This document shows, piece by piece, positions 17,418 through 25,261 of a DNA stretch of 64,000 nt. The notes beneath the pieces were generated by a model. The model was not told the DNA's origin and ran no database searches. It saw only the letters and a program-made list of their open reading frames with translations. How positions within the stretch are numbered: the first letter of the stretch is position 1; each line of letters begins with the position of its first letter. This stretch comes from Pseudomonas viridiflava (GTDB lineage Bacteria > Pseudomonadota > Gammaproteobacteria > Pseudomonadales > Pseudomonadaceae), in NCBI RefSeq assembly GCF_900601905.1, contig NZ_UWFA01000505.1, positions 310,001 through 374,000 of the forward strand, in the 5' to 3' direction. A program made the position numbers and the translations under genes.

Positions 17418-17863
17418 GGCAGGTTCACTTGCGTAAGGCTGTTATCGGCGCGCCATTCCCATCGCTGCTGCCCTTCAGGCCAGTGCCAGGTGAGCACCGC
17501 AGAACCGGCCACGCCAGTGGGGGTGAACAGCACCTGGGGCTCGGCAGACACCGGCCAGTCGGCGCTCAACTGCGCGGGCCAGGCTTTGAGCCGCGTCGGT
17601 TCAACCCGCCAGCGCTGGGTGTCGGCACTCTGCTGCAAACGCACGAACTCCGGTTGCTGGCCATTCCAGCGCAAGCCCAGCACCTGCCCGCTGTGCCGGG
17701 CCTGGGCTGCTTTAATCCGCGCTTCGGCTGCCAATTGCTGCAAGGCCTGCTGAATCGGTGCCTGGCCGGAATCCAGCCAGGCCACGCTCATGGCGCTGAA
17801 CAAGCCGACGATCAGCAACACCACCAGCATTTCCAGCAGTGAAAAGCCCCGCGCACGCTTCAC
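17414..17863 (-). CDS. gspH: Minor pseudopilin GspH
   Basis: A 149-residue prepilin-like protein with leader MKRARG and mature start FSLLEMLVVLLIVGL (Glu at +5). The globular domain ends in a GspH-like beta region (QVLFTPTGVAGSAVLTW). It is thought to link the tip complex to the GspG fibre. It begins two bases after gspG. Confidence 0.88.
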   Translation of the reverse strand: MKRARGFSLLEMLVVLLIVGLFSAMSVAWLDSGQAPIQQALQQLAAEARIKAAQARHSGQVLGLRWNGQQPEFVRLQQSADTQRWRVEPTRLKAWPAQLSADWPVSAEPQVLFTPTGVAGSAVLTWHWPEGQQRWEWRADNSLTQVNLP

Positions 17864-17865
17864 GC

Positions 17866-18303
17866 TCAGAGGTTCCAGTTACCGATATCGCCGTCGGTGC
17901 CCTCGCCACCTGGCGCTCCATCGGCACCCAGGGAATAAATATCGATGCGCCCGTGCTCGCCCGGCGCACGGTAGTTGTAGGCGTTGCCCCATGGGTCGGC
18001 AGGCAGGCGACGAATGTAGCCATCGGCTCGCCAGGCACGGGCCAGGGGTTCGACTTTCGGCGCGCTGGTCAGGGCATTCAGACCCTGTTCGGAACTGGGA
18101 TAACGCAGGTTATCCAGGCGATACATGTCCAGCGCCTGTTCAAGGGTGGACAGGTCCGCCAGCACTTTCTGGCGCATGGCCTTGTCCTGATTGCCGAGTA
18201 CGCTGGGGGCGACCACAGCGATCAACAGGCCGATGATGAAAATCACCACCATGATCTCCATCAGGGTGAAGCCACGCTGACGCTTGCGATTCAAAAGGGG
18301 CAT
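17866..18303 (-). CDS. gspG: Major pseudopilin GspG
   Basis: A 145-residue major pseudopilin. The leader RKRQRG is cleaved before FTLMEIMVVIFIIGLL. The C-terminal domain shows the GspG hallmarks LRYPSSEQGLNAL and DPWGNAYNYRAPGEHG, with the calcium-binding loop near the end (SLGADGAPGGEGTDGDIGNW). ATG at 18303 is preferred, since GGAG lies nine bases upstream of it. ATG at 18318 would add five residues but lacks a good ribosome site. Confidence 0.95.
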   Translation of the reverse strand: MPLLNRKRQRGFTLMEIMVVIFIIGLLIAVVAPSVLGNQDKAMRQKVLADLSTLEQALDMYRLDNLRYPSSEQGLNALTSAPKVEPLARAWRADGYIRRLPADPWGNAYNYRAPGEHGRIDIYSLGADGAPGGEGTDGDIGNWNL

Positions 18304-18320
18304 GAGAAGGTTCTCCATGA

Positions 18321-19523
18321 TTAGAAAGCGAGCCCTTGATTGAGCTGCATGATCGGTAACAACACGGCCAGTACGATGAACAGCACCACGCCGCCCATCA
18401 CCAGAATCATCAACGGTTCGAACAAGGCCATGAGCATGTCCACGTGTCGGGTGAAACCGCGCTCCTGGTTGTCGGCGACCCGTTCGAGCATGTCCGGCAG
18501 CGTCCCGCTAGCCTCGCCGCTGGCCACCATGTTGAGCAGCAACGGCGGAAAATGACCGGCAGCGTTCAGCGCCCGATGCAGGCTGACGCCGCCTTCGACC
18601 TGTTCGCGAACGGTGGTCAGGGTGCGATGAATTTCCCGATTGCTGACGGTCGCAGTTGCCACCTGCAAGGCCTCCAGCAAGGGCACGCCGCTGCCCACCA
18701 GAATGGCCAGGCTGCGCGCCAGTCGGGCGCTTTCCAGCACGGTCAGCAGCGGGCCGACTTTCGGCAGGCGCAACAGGCTGCGATCCAGGCGCAGACGCCA
18801 GTGCGGTTTGCGCAACAGGTAGCCGCCAAGCGCCCCGGCACACAGCGCCAGCACCAGCAGCCAGGGGCCGACAGTGACCAGTCCCTTGCTGATCCCGATC
18901 AGCAATTGCGTGATCAGCGGCAACGCTTGCCCGGTATGGCTGAATTGCTCGGTGAGTTTGGGCACGACAAAGGTCATCAAGCCCACCACGACCAACAGCG
19001 AGACCAGCATCAGTACCGCCGGATAAATCATGGCCGTGCGCGCCTTGTGCCGCTGGCGCTGAACCTGCTCCAAATGCTCGGCCAGGCGTTCAAGCACCGG
19101 GGCCAGCTTGCCGGAACGCTCTCCGGCCTCGACCAGCGCGCAATACAGGCCGTTGAACAGACCGCCCTGGCGACGCAGGCTCTGGGCGAGGCTGTGACCT
19201 TCGCCCAGTGCGCCGCGCACCGCCACCAACAGATTGCGAATTGCCGGTTCCGCGAGCTGCCTTTCAAGCGTCGCCAAGGCGTCCACCAGAGCGATCCCGG
19301 CGCTCAACAGGGTTGCCAGTTGCCGAGTCAGTTCGCACAGCTGGCTGTGACTCAGACGCTGGCCACGCGGGCTGCGAGACGCCGAATCCTGAACCTGCAA
19401 TTGCCGGGTAAACAGCCCTTGCTCACGCAATAACTGGCGGGCATGGCGTTCGTTTTCCGCCTGGATGCTGGCCTTGCGGGTGTGTCCGGCCGGATCAAGC
19501 GCCTGATAGCGATACGTCGGCAT
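18321..19523 (-). CDS. gspF: Type II secretion inner-membrane protein GspF
   Basis: A 400-residue polytopic platform protein with two repeated GspF domains of about 120 residues (around 70-195 and 275-395) and three membrane helices. It starts MPTYRYQALDPAGHTRKA, the usual family N-terminus. The VEAGERSGKL and VASGEASGTL loops are the conserved repeats. It sits three bases after gspE. Confidence 0.95.
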   Translation of the reverse strand: MPTYRYQALDPAGHTRKASIQAENERHARQLLREQGLFTRQLQVQDSASRSPRGQRLSHSQLCELTRQLATLLSAGIALVDALATLERQLAEPAIRNLLVAVRGALGEGHSLAQSLRRQGGLFNGLYCALVEAGERSGKLAPVLERLAEHLEQVQRQRHKARTAMIYPAVLMLVSLLVVVGLMTFVVPKLTEQFSHTGQALPLITQLLIGISKGLVTVGPWLLVLALCAGALGGYLLRKPHWRLRLDRSLLRLPKVGPLLTVLESARLARSLAILVGSGVPLLEALQVATATVSNREIHRTLTTVREQVEGGVSLHRALNAAGHFPPLLLNMVASGEASGTLPDMLERVADNQERGFTRHVDMLMALFEPLMILVMGGVVLFIVLAVLLPIMQLNQGLAF

Positions 19524-19526
19524 CGG

Positions 19527-20987
19527 CTAGCCCCGCACCGCGCGCAAGACTTCGGCAAGGCTGGTCTCGCCACGCCGCAGGCACTCGCTGGCCATGGCCG
19601 CCAGGCTTTGGCGCTTGTCCGCCAGATACTCATGCATGACGACTTCACTGGCGCCGTCATAGAGCATGCCGATCAGTCCGGCATCCAGTTCGATGAATTC
19701 ATACAGGCCCATTCGCCCCTGATAACCGCTGCCCTGGCAGGATTCGCAGCCTTGCGGGTGAAAGCTGTGTTCCAGCTCCGCCAGCTCCGGCCATAGCGCT
19801 CGCTCGGCAGCCTGCAACGGTTGCGCAATGGCGCAATGGCACAAGCGCCGCACCAGCCGTTGCGCCAGCACGCCCTTGAGAGTGGAGGCGATCAGAAACG
19901 GTTCGATGCCCATGTCCCGCAGTCGGGTCACCGCTCCCACCGCACTGTTGGTGTGCAGGGTCGACAGCACCAGGTGCCCGGTGAGGCTGGCTTGCACGGC
20001 GATCTGCGCGGTTTCCTGATCGCGGATTTCGCCGAGCATGATCACGTCAGGGTCCTGACGCAGAATGGCCCGCAGGCCGTTGGCAAAGGTCATGCCCGCC
20101 CGCGGATTGATGGCAGTCTGGCCAATGCCGGTAATGGCGTATTCCACCGGGTCTTCCACGGTGAGGATGTTGCACGAACCGTCGTTCAGACTGTTGAGGC
20201 TGGCATACAACGTGGTGGTCTTGCCCGAGCCGGTCGGCCCGGTACTGAGCACGATGCCGTTGGGTCGCGACAGGCAGGCACGCAGGCCCGACTCCACTTC
20301 CAGCGGCATGCCGAGGTTGGTCAGATCCAGCAGGCTGGCTTGTTTGTCCAGCACCCGCATCACCACCCGCTCGCCATGAATACCCGGCAGGGTCGAGACC
20401 CGGATATCCACTTCGCGGCCGCCGGAGCGCAGGGTGATGCGCCCATCCTGAGGCTGGCGTTTCTCGGCGATATCCAGCCGGGCCATGACCTTGATCCGCG
20501 AGACCAGCATGGTCGACAGCGCGCGGGGTGGGCGCAGCACTTCGCGCAAGTGGCCATCGACCCGCAGGCGAATCACCAGCGTGGCCTCGAAGGTTTCCAC
20601 ATGGATATCCGAAGCGCGCAGCCGCAAGGCCTCGCCAAACAGGCCGTTGATCAGCCGAATGACCGGCGCGTCGTTGTCGTTCTCCAGCAGGTCTTCGATC
20701 TTCGGCAGCTCACTCATCAGGCTGTCGAGATCCACCTGTTCACCGATGCCTTCGATCAACGCGGCGGTGGCCGATTCGCCAGACTGATAGAGCGCGCCAA
20801 GACGTGCTTCGTAATCAGTAGCCGACAAATGCTCGACGCCGCACGGCAAGCCATGGGCGCGGATGACTTCCTGCAACGTATCGGTGTCGCCGCCGCTGCG
20901 CAGCAACAAGCCCCAGCCATTGGCCGCTGGGACTTTTGCCACACCGCTCTGGCGCGCCAGCCGATACGGCAGCAGCGTGCTTACCAT
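19527..20987 (-). CDS. gspE: Type II secretion ATPase GspE
   Basis: A 486-residue cytoplasmic hexameric ATPase that powers the pseudopilus. It has Walker A (GPTGSGKTTTLY), the Asp box (ILTVEDPVEY), Walker B (DPDVIMLGEIRDQETA) and the His box (GHLVLSTLHTNSA). The zinc domain is unusual: the first pair is CHC (LCHCAIAQP) rather than CxxC, while the second pair CESC is normal. The start ATG overlaps the gspD stop by seven bases and has AGGG upstream. Confidence 0.95.
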   Translation of the reverse strand: MVSTLLPYRLARQSGVAKVPAANGWGLLLRSGGDTDTLQEVIRAHGLPCGVEHLSATDYEARLGALYQSGESATAALIEGIGEQVDLDSLMSELPKIEDLLENDNDAPVIRLINGLFGEALRLRASDIHVETFEATLVIRLRVDGHLREVLRPPRALSTMLVSRIKVMARLDIAEKRQPQDGRITLRSGGREVDIRVSTLPGIHGERVVMRVLDKQASLLDLTNLGMPLEVESGLRACLSRPNGIVLSTGPTGSGKTTTLYASLNSLNDGSCNILTVEDPVEYAITGIGQTAINPRAGMTFANGLRAILRQDPDVIMLGEIRDQETAQIAVQASLTGHLVLSTLHTNSAVGAVTRLRDMGIEPFLIASTLKGVLAQRLVRRLCHCAIAQPLQAAERALWPELAELEHSFHPQGCESCQGSGYQGRMGLYEFIELDAGLIGMLYDGASEVVMHEYLADKRQSLAAMASECLRRGETSLAEVLRAVRG

Positions 20988-22927
20988 GAGCCCTGGTCCA
21001 GGCGTTCGCGGCTGGCGGGGAACAATTGCAACAGGCTGTCGCTGTCGGCCAGGTTCGGCAGCGCCAGGGAAGTTGCGGCCTTGAGGTTGCGGTATTTCTC
21101 GCTGCTCAGTTGGGCCAGGGTCTGGCCGTCGCGCACGATGCGCGGGCGGATGAACACCATGAGGTTCTGTTTGACGCGCTGTGAGGAGTCCGAGCGAAAC
21201 AGACGGCCGAGGCCCGGAATATCACCCAGGAACGGCACGCGCTGATCGCTGGTGGTGGATTCGTCGCCGATCAGCCCGCCGAGCACCACCAGGCCGTTGT
21301 CTTCGACCATGACCTTGGTCTTGATCTCGCGCTTGTTGGTGATCACGTCGCTGGCAGTGGCACTTTCGGCGATCGATGACACCTCTTGCACGATGTCCAG
21401 GCGCACGGTGTTGTCGACGTTGATCTGCGGCTTGATGCGCAGCTTCACACCGACTTCCTTGCGCTCGATGGTCTGGTACGGGTTGGTGTTGTTCTGGGTC
21501 ACCGAACCGGTCACGAAGGGTACTTCCTGGCCCACCAGAATCGACGCCTCTGCGTTATCCAGGGTCAGCAGCGTTGGCGTGGACAACAGGTTGAAACCAC
21601 TCTGGCTTTTCAGCGCATTGAGCAATGCGAGGAAATTCAGCCCGCCACCGCTTAGGTTGCCGACTCCCGCCGTTACCCCTTGCACGCCCGACAGCAACTG
21701 CCCCAGGCCGGTAGTGTTATTGGCCTGCGCCAGCGCCCCGACTGCGGTCACGCTGGCGGCGTTGTTGCCGCTGAAATTGATCGCGCCACCGCCGAAGTTG
21801 TCGCCCTGAAACAACCATTGCACGCCCAGCTCCTGGGCACGGGTATCGGACACTTCGGCAATGATCGCCTCGACCACCACTTGCGCGCGGCGGATATCCA
21901 GCTGCTCGACGATGTTGCGATAGGCCGTCAGCTCGCTGTCCGGGCCGACCATGACCACGGCGTTGGTGCCTTCTTCGTACTCCATGCGAATGCCGGTGGT
22001 GCTGACCGGCGCGGCCTTCTCGCCCTCTTGCCCACCCACAACGGGCACCGCAGCTTCCTGACTCAGCCCCCGCAATACCTTGACCACTTCAGCCGCATTG
22101 GCATGGCGCAAGTACATCACCACGGTATTGGCGTTGTGCTGCGGGTCGTAAGGTTTATCCAGCTGTTTGAGCAGTGTGCGCACCCGCTCGCGACTGTCGA
22201 CACTCCCCCGCACCAGCAACGCATTGCTGCGCGGATCGGCGACCACTTGCGCACTGTCGGCGCCTTGTTCGCGGGCCAGCAGGCGGGTGACCAGTTGCGC
22301 TGTGTCATTGGCGTTGGCGTTCTTGAGCGGCAGCACTTCCAGCGGCTCCTGGCTGACCTGATCCAGTTGCACCAGAAGGCTGTCGATACGGTTCAGGTTG
22401 CTGCGCCAATCGGTGATCACCAGCAGATTAGCTGACGGATACGGCGTGATCACGCCCACACGGGGGTCGATCAACGGCCTGAGGATGTTGAGCATCTGTT
22501 CACTGGCGGCATTGCGCACGCTGAACACCCGTGTGGCCATGCCGTCATTGGCATGACCGGTATCGCGTTTGGATTCCACCGGTACCGGCTCCAGACGCGC
22601 GGCCTGATCCGGGACAATCTTGACGCTGCCGTTGGGCAGATCGACAGCAGCAAAGCCCTGGGCGCGCAGCTGCGAGAGGAAGATTGCGTAGATCTCATCG
22701 CCGCCCAGCATCTCGTTGCTGCGCACCGTGACCTTGCCCTGCACGCGCGGGTCGATGATGAACGTGGTCTTGGTGATCCGCGAGACACTGTCGATGAATT
22801 CACTGAGTTCCGTGTCGACGAAATTGACTTCGTAGACCGGCTCTTCTTCGGCAGCTAGCGCCGTGACCGTCAAGGCACACAACAGAAGCGCCAGGCGCAG
22901 AGGTTGCTTGAAGCTGATAGTGGTCAT
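20981..22927 (-). CDS. gspD: Type II secretion outer-membrane secretin GspD
   Basis: A 648-residue secretin. A signal peptide (about 1-25, ending TALA) precedes the N0 domain (YEVNFVDTELSEFIDSV), N1-N3 domains (about 120-350) and the secretin barrel. The barrel shows VPFVTGS and VPFLGDIPGLGRLF, the classical secretin signature. It forms the outer-membrane channel. No pilotin (GspS) gene is present in the cluster, so targeting must use a factor encoded elsewhere or none. The gene starts two bases after gspC with AGGGA upstream. Confidence 0.96.
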   Translation of the reverse strand: MTTISFKQPLRLALLLCALTVTALAAEEEPVYEVNFVDTELSEFIDSVSRITKTTFIIDPRVQGKVTVRSNEMLGGDEIYAIFLSQLRAQGFAAVDLPNGSVKIVPDQAARLEPVPVESKRDTGHANDGMATRVFSVRNAASEQMLNILRPLIDPRVGVITPYPSANLLVITDWRSNLNRIDSLLVQLDQVSQEPLEVLPLKNANANDTAQLVTRLLAREQGADSAQVVADPRSNALLVRGSVDSRERVRTLLKQLDKPYDPQHNANTVVMYLRHANAAEVVKVLRGLSQEAAVPVVGGQEGEKAAPVSTTGIRMEYEEGTNAVVMVGPDSELTAYRNIVEQLDIRRAQVVVEAIIAEVSDTRAQELGVQWLFQGDNFGGGAINFSGNNAASVTAVGALAQANNTTGLGQLLSGVQGVTAGVGNLSGGGLNFLALLNALKSQSGFNLLSTPTLLTLDNAEASILVGQEVPFVTGSVTQNNTNPYQTIERKEVGVKLRIKPQINVDNTVRLDIVQEVSSIAESATASDVITNKREIKTKVMVEDNGLVVLGGLIGDESTTSDQRVPFLGDIPGLGRLFRSDSSQRVKQNLMVFIRPRIVRDGQTLAQLSSEKYRNLKAATSLALPNLADSDSLLQLFPASRERLDQGSW

Positions 22928-22929
22928 GC

Positions 22930-23379
22930 TTATCCCTGTTGCTTGAAGCCGAAAGACGGACGTTGCGCAGGCCAGGCCAGACGTTCACGTTTGCCGTGGT
23001 TGTCGAGGATCAGGCCCAACTCGTCGATGTCATGCAGGACAATGCCGGGGGCCAGTTTCTGGCCGCGGATCAGGCTGCGTTGCCGTTGCTCATAGCGCAG
23101 CACCACTACCGAAGCACTCAGTGGCGTGGCCTTGAAACCGCCGAGGTATTTGATGTCCAGCGTGGTCAGGGGCAGCTCATTGCTCAGCACGGGGCCTGCG
23201 GCTTGCCAGTGACGGCTCAACAATTGCGCCACCGGCGCACTGGCTGCCGGGCTGGCAATCGGTTGCGCCAGCCCGTGCCAGAGTTGCAGCACACACTGCG
23301 CCGCCAACCAGCCGAGCAGGATGACCAGCGCCAGATGGCTGATTCCGGGCAGATGCCTGAAACCGGGCAGACGGCTCAA
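22930..23379 (-). CDS. gspC: Type II secretion protein GspC, short form, TTG start
   Basis: A 149-residue bitopic protein with one membrane helix (about 13-33) and a periplasmic HR domain (LPLTTLDIKYLGGF.. RGQKLAPGIVLHDI) that contacts the secretin. It ends right after the HR domain, so the PDZ or coiled-coil module of most GspC proteins is missing. I place the start at TTG 23379. It overlaps the upstream stop as TTGA and has GGGAG eight bases before it; the longer open frame inside the upstream gene has no such support and no ATG near the helix. Confidence 0.82.
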   Translation of the reverse strand: MSRLPGFRHLPGISHLALVILLGWLAAQCVLQLWHGLAQPIASPAASAPVAQLLSRHWQAAGPVLSNELPLTTLDIKYLGGFKATPLSASVVVLRYEQRQRSLIRGQKLAPGIVLHDIDELGLILDNHGKRERLAWPAQRPSFGFKQQG

Positions 23380-25028
23380 ATGGCCGACTCCCGAGGATGC
23401 CAACCGGGATGCCCCTGCACATAGCGGATCTGTGGCAACTGCAGACGCGTGATCTGCCAACCGGCGGGACGAGCCCGCAGCCAGGCTTCGACATGCTGCC
23501 AAAGGGGTTCACCGGCCTGGGCATCGAAGCCCAGGCTGAACGTCCGGCATTGCCCGACCGGTTCGCCCAGGCCACTGATGCGCTTGCCGCTGGCGCTGTA
23601 GGTGACCTGCCACGGCTGGCCCTGCAAGCGCGGCAGGTCCTGACTGTTGTCCAGCAACAGCGGCTCACCGAACAACTGCTCGGCGGCGTTTTCCAGTACA
23701 CGGGGAATCTGTTTGGCGGAGACGTCCACCACCGGCGCCGGGTAGCTGGCCGTCAGGCTGATCAAGTGTTCGCGGGTGATCATCTGACCCTGGGCCAACG
23801 GTGCGTCGTAGCGTAAGCCGGGGAGCAGCACTGCGCTGTCCGCGCGTTCGGCCAGGGCGTCATGCAGCAACCGATCCCAACTGCCGCCGCGCACGTCCCG
23901 GCGCCAGAGGTTCTCCGGGGCCGTTGCCAGTGGCTGATCGAGCCAGTTGGCGTGAGCCGCTCGCTGCTGTCGCGCCAGTTGGCCGATGCGCTGTGCATGA
24001 GCCTGATCGGCAGCGTTCAGACTGTTGGCCAAGGCAGGATGAAAACGCGCTGCGAACTGCCATTGCCCGGCGACCTGCTGGCACTGAATACGAAACGCAC
24101 CACTGGCCCGCACTCCGCCAAACAGCACCGGCACTCGCTTGCCCGTGGCTTGCAACACTTCAACCGGTTGCGGCCAGAAGTCCTGCCCACGAGCGCACAG
24201 CACCAGGTCGACCTGGGCCAGACGCTCGGCCAGCCAGAAACCCGGCCCGGTGCCCACATCCGCCAGCGCGATCACCAGATCGGCATCGGCACGGGCGCGA
24301 TCAAGGGCCGGTTGCAGTCTGTCGTGCCAGTGTTTGAGGGAGGCTTTCTGATCCCGGGCGTAAGGATCGGTGATACCGACTACCGCAATGCGCACCCCGC
24401 CCCGCTTGAAGAAGGCGACGTCTTCGGTGCCCAGGCGTTTGCCAGCCTCTGTCCCCAGCCCGGCACCCAGCACGGGGTGGCCAAACTGGTGATACAAACC
24501 GCTGCACCGCTGCGGCCACAGCAGACGCTCGTCGCTGCTGACGCGAACTTCGCTGCCTAGCAGTGCACTGCCTTGCACACCGGACAAGCCTTGAGTCAGA
24601 TAAGCCAGGCCGCTGCCATTCCAGCACTGGCCATTCTCCAGGGTCAGGCTGTTGCCCTCGCCCGCTGCAGTGCGCAAACCTTGCAGTAACGCACCCAGTA
24701 CCGGGTAACCGCCGGTCTCCATCTGCTGACTGAGATCGGCATCTAGCAGGCCATTAAGTTGGCGCTGTTCCGGTAGTTGGACATGGGCGTTGACGCCGCT
24801 GATCCAGGGCGCCTGACCAATCCTTGTTGCAGGCCCCAGACGAGTAGCGGGCACGACTGGCCGACCTGGCTGGCGGGCATCCAGTGTGTCGGCAACATAC
24901 AGCAGATCGACACTGCGACCCTCCGTGCCAGCGCCTGGAACCTGCAGGCTTGAGCAGGCCGACAGTAACGGAGCCATCGCGCCCACTGTCATCCATCCCA
25001 ATACATCGCGCCGCGCCATTGAAGCCAT
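23376..25028 (-). CDS. Tat-exported lipoprotein related to SoxB/5'-nucleotidase, metal site degenerate
   Basis: A 550-residue protein heading the secretion operon. From the ATG at 25028 (AGGG upstream; a GTG three codons earlier is too close to it) the N-terminus has a twin-arginine motif ARRDVLG and a lipobox LLSAC with Cys25. The fold resembles SoxB: a metallophosphoesterase-like half, then a C-terminal half with ITREHLISLTASYPA, AAEQLFGEP and ASGKRISGL. The metal ligands appear lost: ADTLDAR replaces TDTHAQ, LENGQCW replaces LDGGDTW, GHWE has no equivalent, and ALADVGT and ARGQDF replace SHNG and GHTH. It may be a pseudoenzyme. The position suggests the UxpA-type gene of P. putida, but I am not sure. 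Confidence 0.72.
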   Translation of the reverse strand: MASMARRDVLGWMTVGAMAPLLSACSSLQVPGAGTEGRSVDLLYVADTLDARQPGRPVVPATRLGPATRIGQAPWISGVNAHVQLPEQRQLNGLLDADLSQQMETGGYPVLGALLQGLRTAAGEGNSLTLENGQCWNGSGLAYLTQGLSGVQGSALLGSEVRVSSDERLLWPQRCSGLYHQFGHPVLGAGLGTEAGKRLGTEDVAFFKRGGVRIAVVGITDPYARDQKASLKHWHDRLQPALDRARADADLVIALADVGTGPGFWLAERLAQVDLVLCARGQDFWPQPVEVLQATGKRVPVLFGGVRASGAFRIQCQQVAGQWQFAARFHPALANSLNAADQAHAQRIGQLARQQRAAHANWLDQPLATAPENLWRRDVRGGSWDRLLHDALAERADSAVLLPGLRYDAPLAQGQMITREHLISLTASYPAPVVDVSAKQIPRVLENAAEQLFGEPLLLDNSQDLPRLQGQPWQVTYSASGKRISGLGEPVGQCRTFSLGFDAQAGEPLWQHVEAWLRARPAGWQITRLQLPQIRYVQGHPGWHPRESAI

Positions 25029-25067
25029 TGTTCTCACACCCTGAGGCTAATTCTTCACAGGGGCGGC

Positions 25068-25101
25068 ATATTGGCGCTCGCAAATGACAGTTTGACGACA
25101 G
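25068..25101 (-). promoter_or_regulatory. Pho box and -10 for the SoxB-like/gsp operon
   Basis: The minus strand at 25101-25084 reads CTGTCGT-CAAA-CTGTCAT, two 7-base PhoB repeats with 4-base spacing and 13 of 14 consensus positions. Exactly 10 bases on is CAATAT (25073-25068), placed as a -10 should be in PhoB promoters. The start codon is about 40 bases further. This predicts phosphate-starvation control of the operon. Confidence 0.8.
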
Positions 25102-25182
25102 TTTCTTTAAGCCCTACTAAAGTCGTTAGTTGGAAACATTTGGTAATAACTAGTTGGGCAGTTAGAGCCTTTCTTAATAAAA

Positions 25183-25216
25183 CTGCCAACGAATCATCAC
25201 ACTCGACTTCTACAGT
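25183..25216 (+). promoter_or_regulatory. Weaker Pho box and -10 for phoX
   Basis: CTGCCAA-CGAA-TCATCAC (25183-25200) matches the PhoB repeat at 9 of 14 positions. TACAGT (25211-25216) follows after 10 bases, the same spacing as in the E. coli phoA promoter, 46 bases before the phoX ATG. Individually weak; the spacing and context raise confidence. Confidence 0.5.
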
Positions 25217-25261
25217 CCCGGTTCCTTTTCCAAACCTACTTTCATAAAAAGGACCTGATGA

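Noticed and set aside
23376..25028. Active thiosulfohydrolase SoxB and sulfur oxidation
   Set aside because: No other sox genes are near, the metal ligands are lost, and the context and Pho box point to phosphate.
25084..25101. Pho box read as a plus-strand site for phoX
   Set aside because: The CTGTCAT repeats are on the minus strand and the -10-like sequence lies on the minus-strand downstream side; phoX has its own weaker site 80 bases further.
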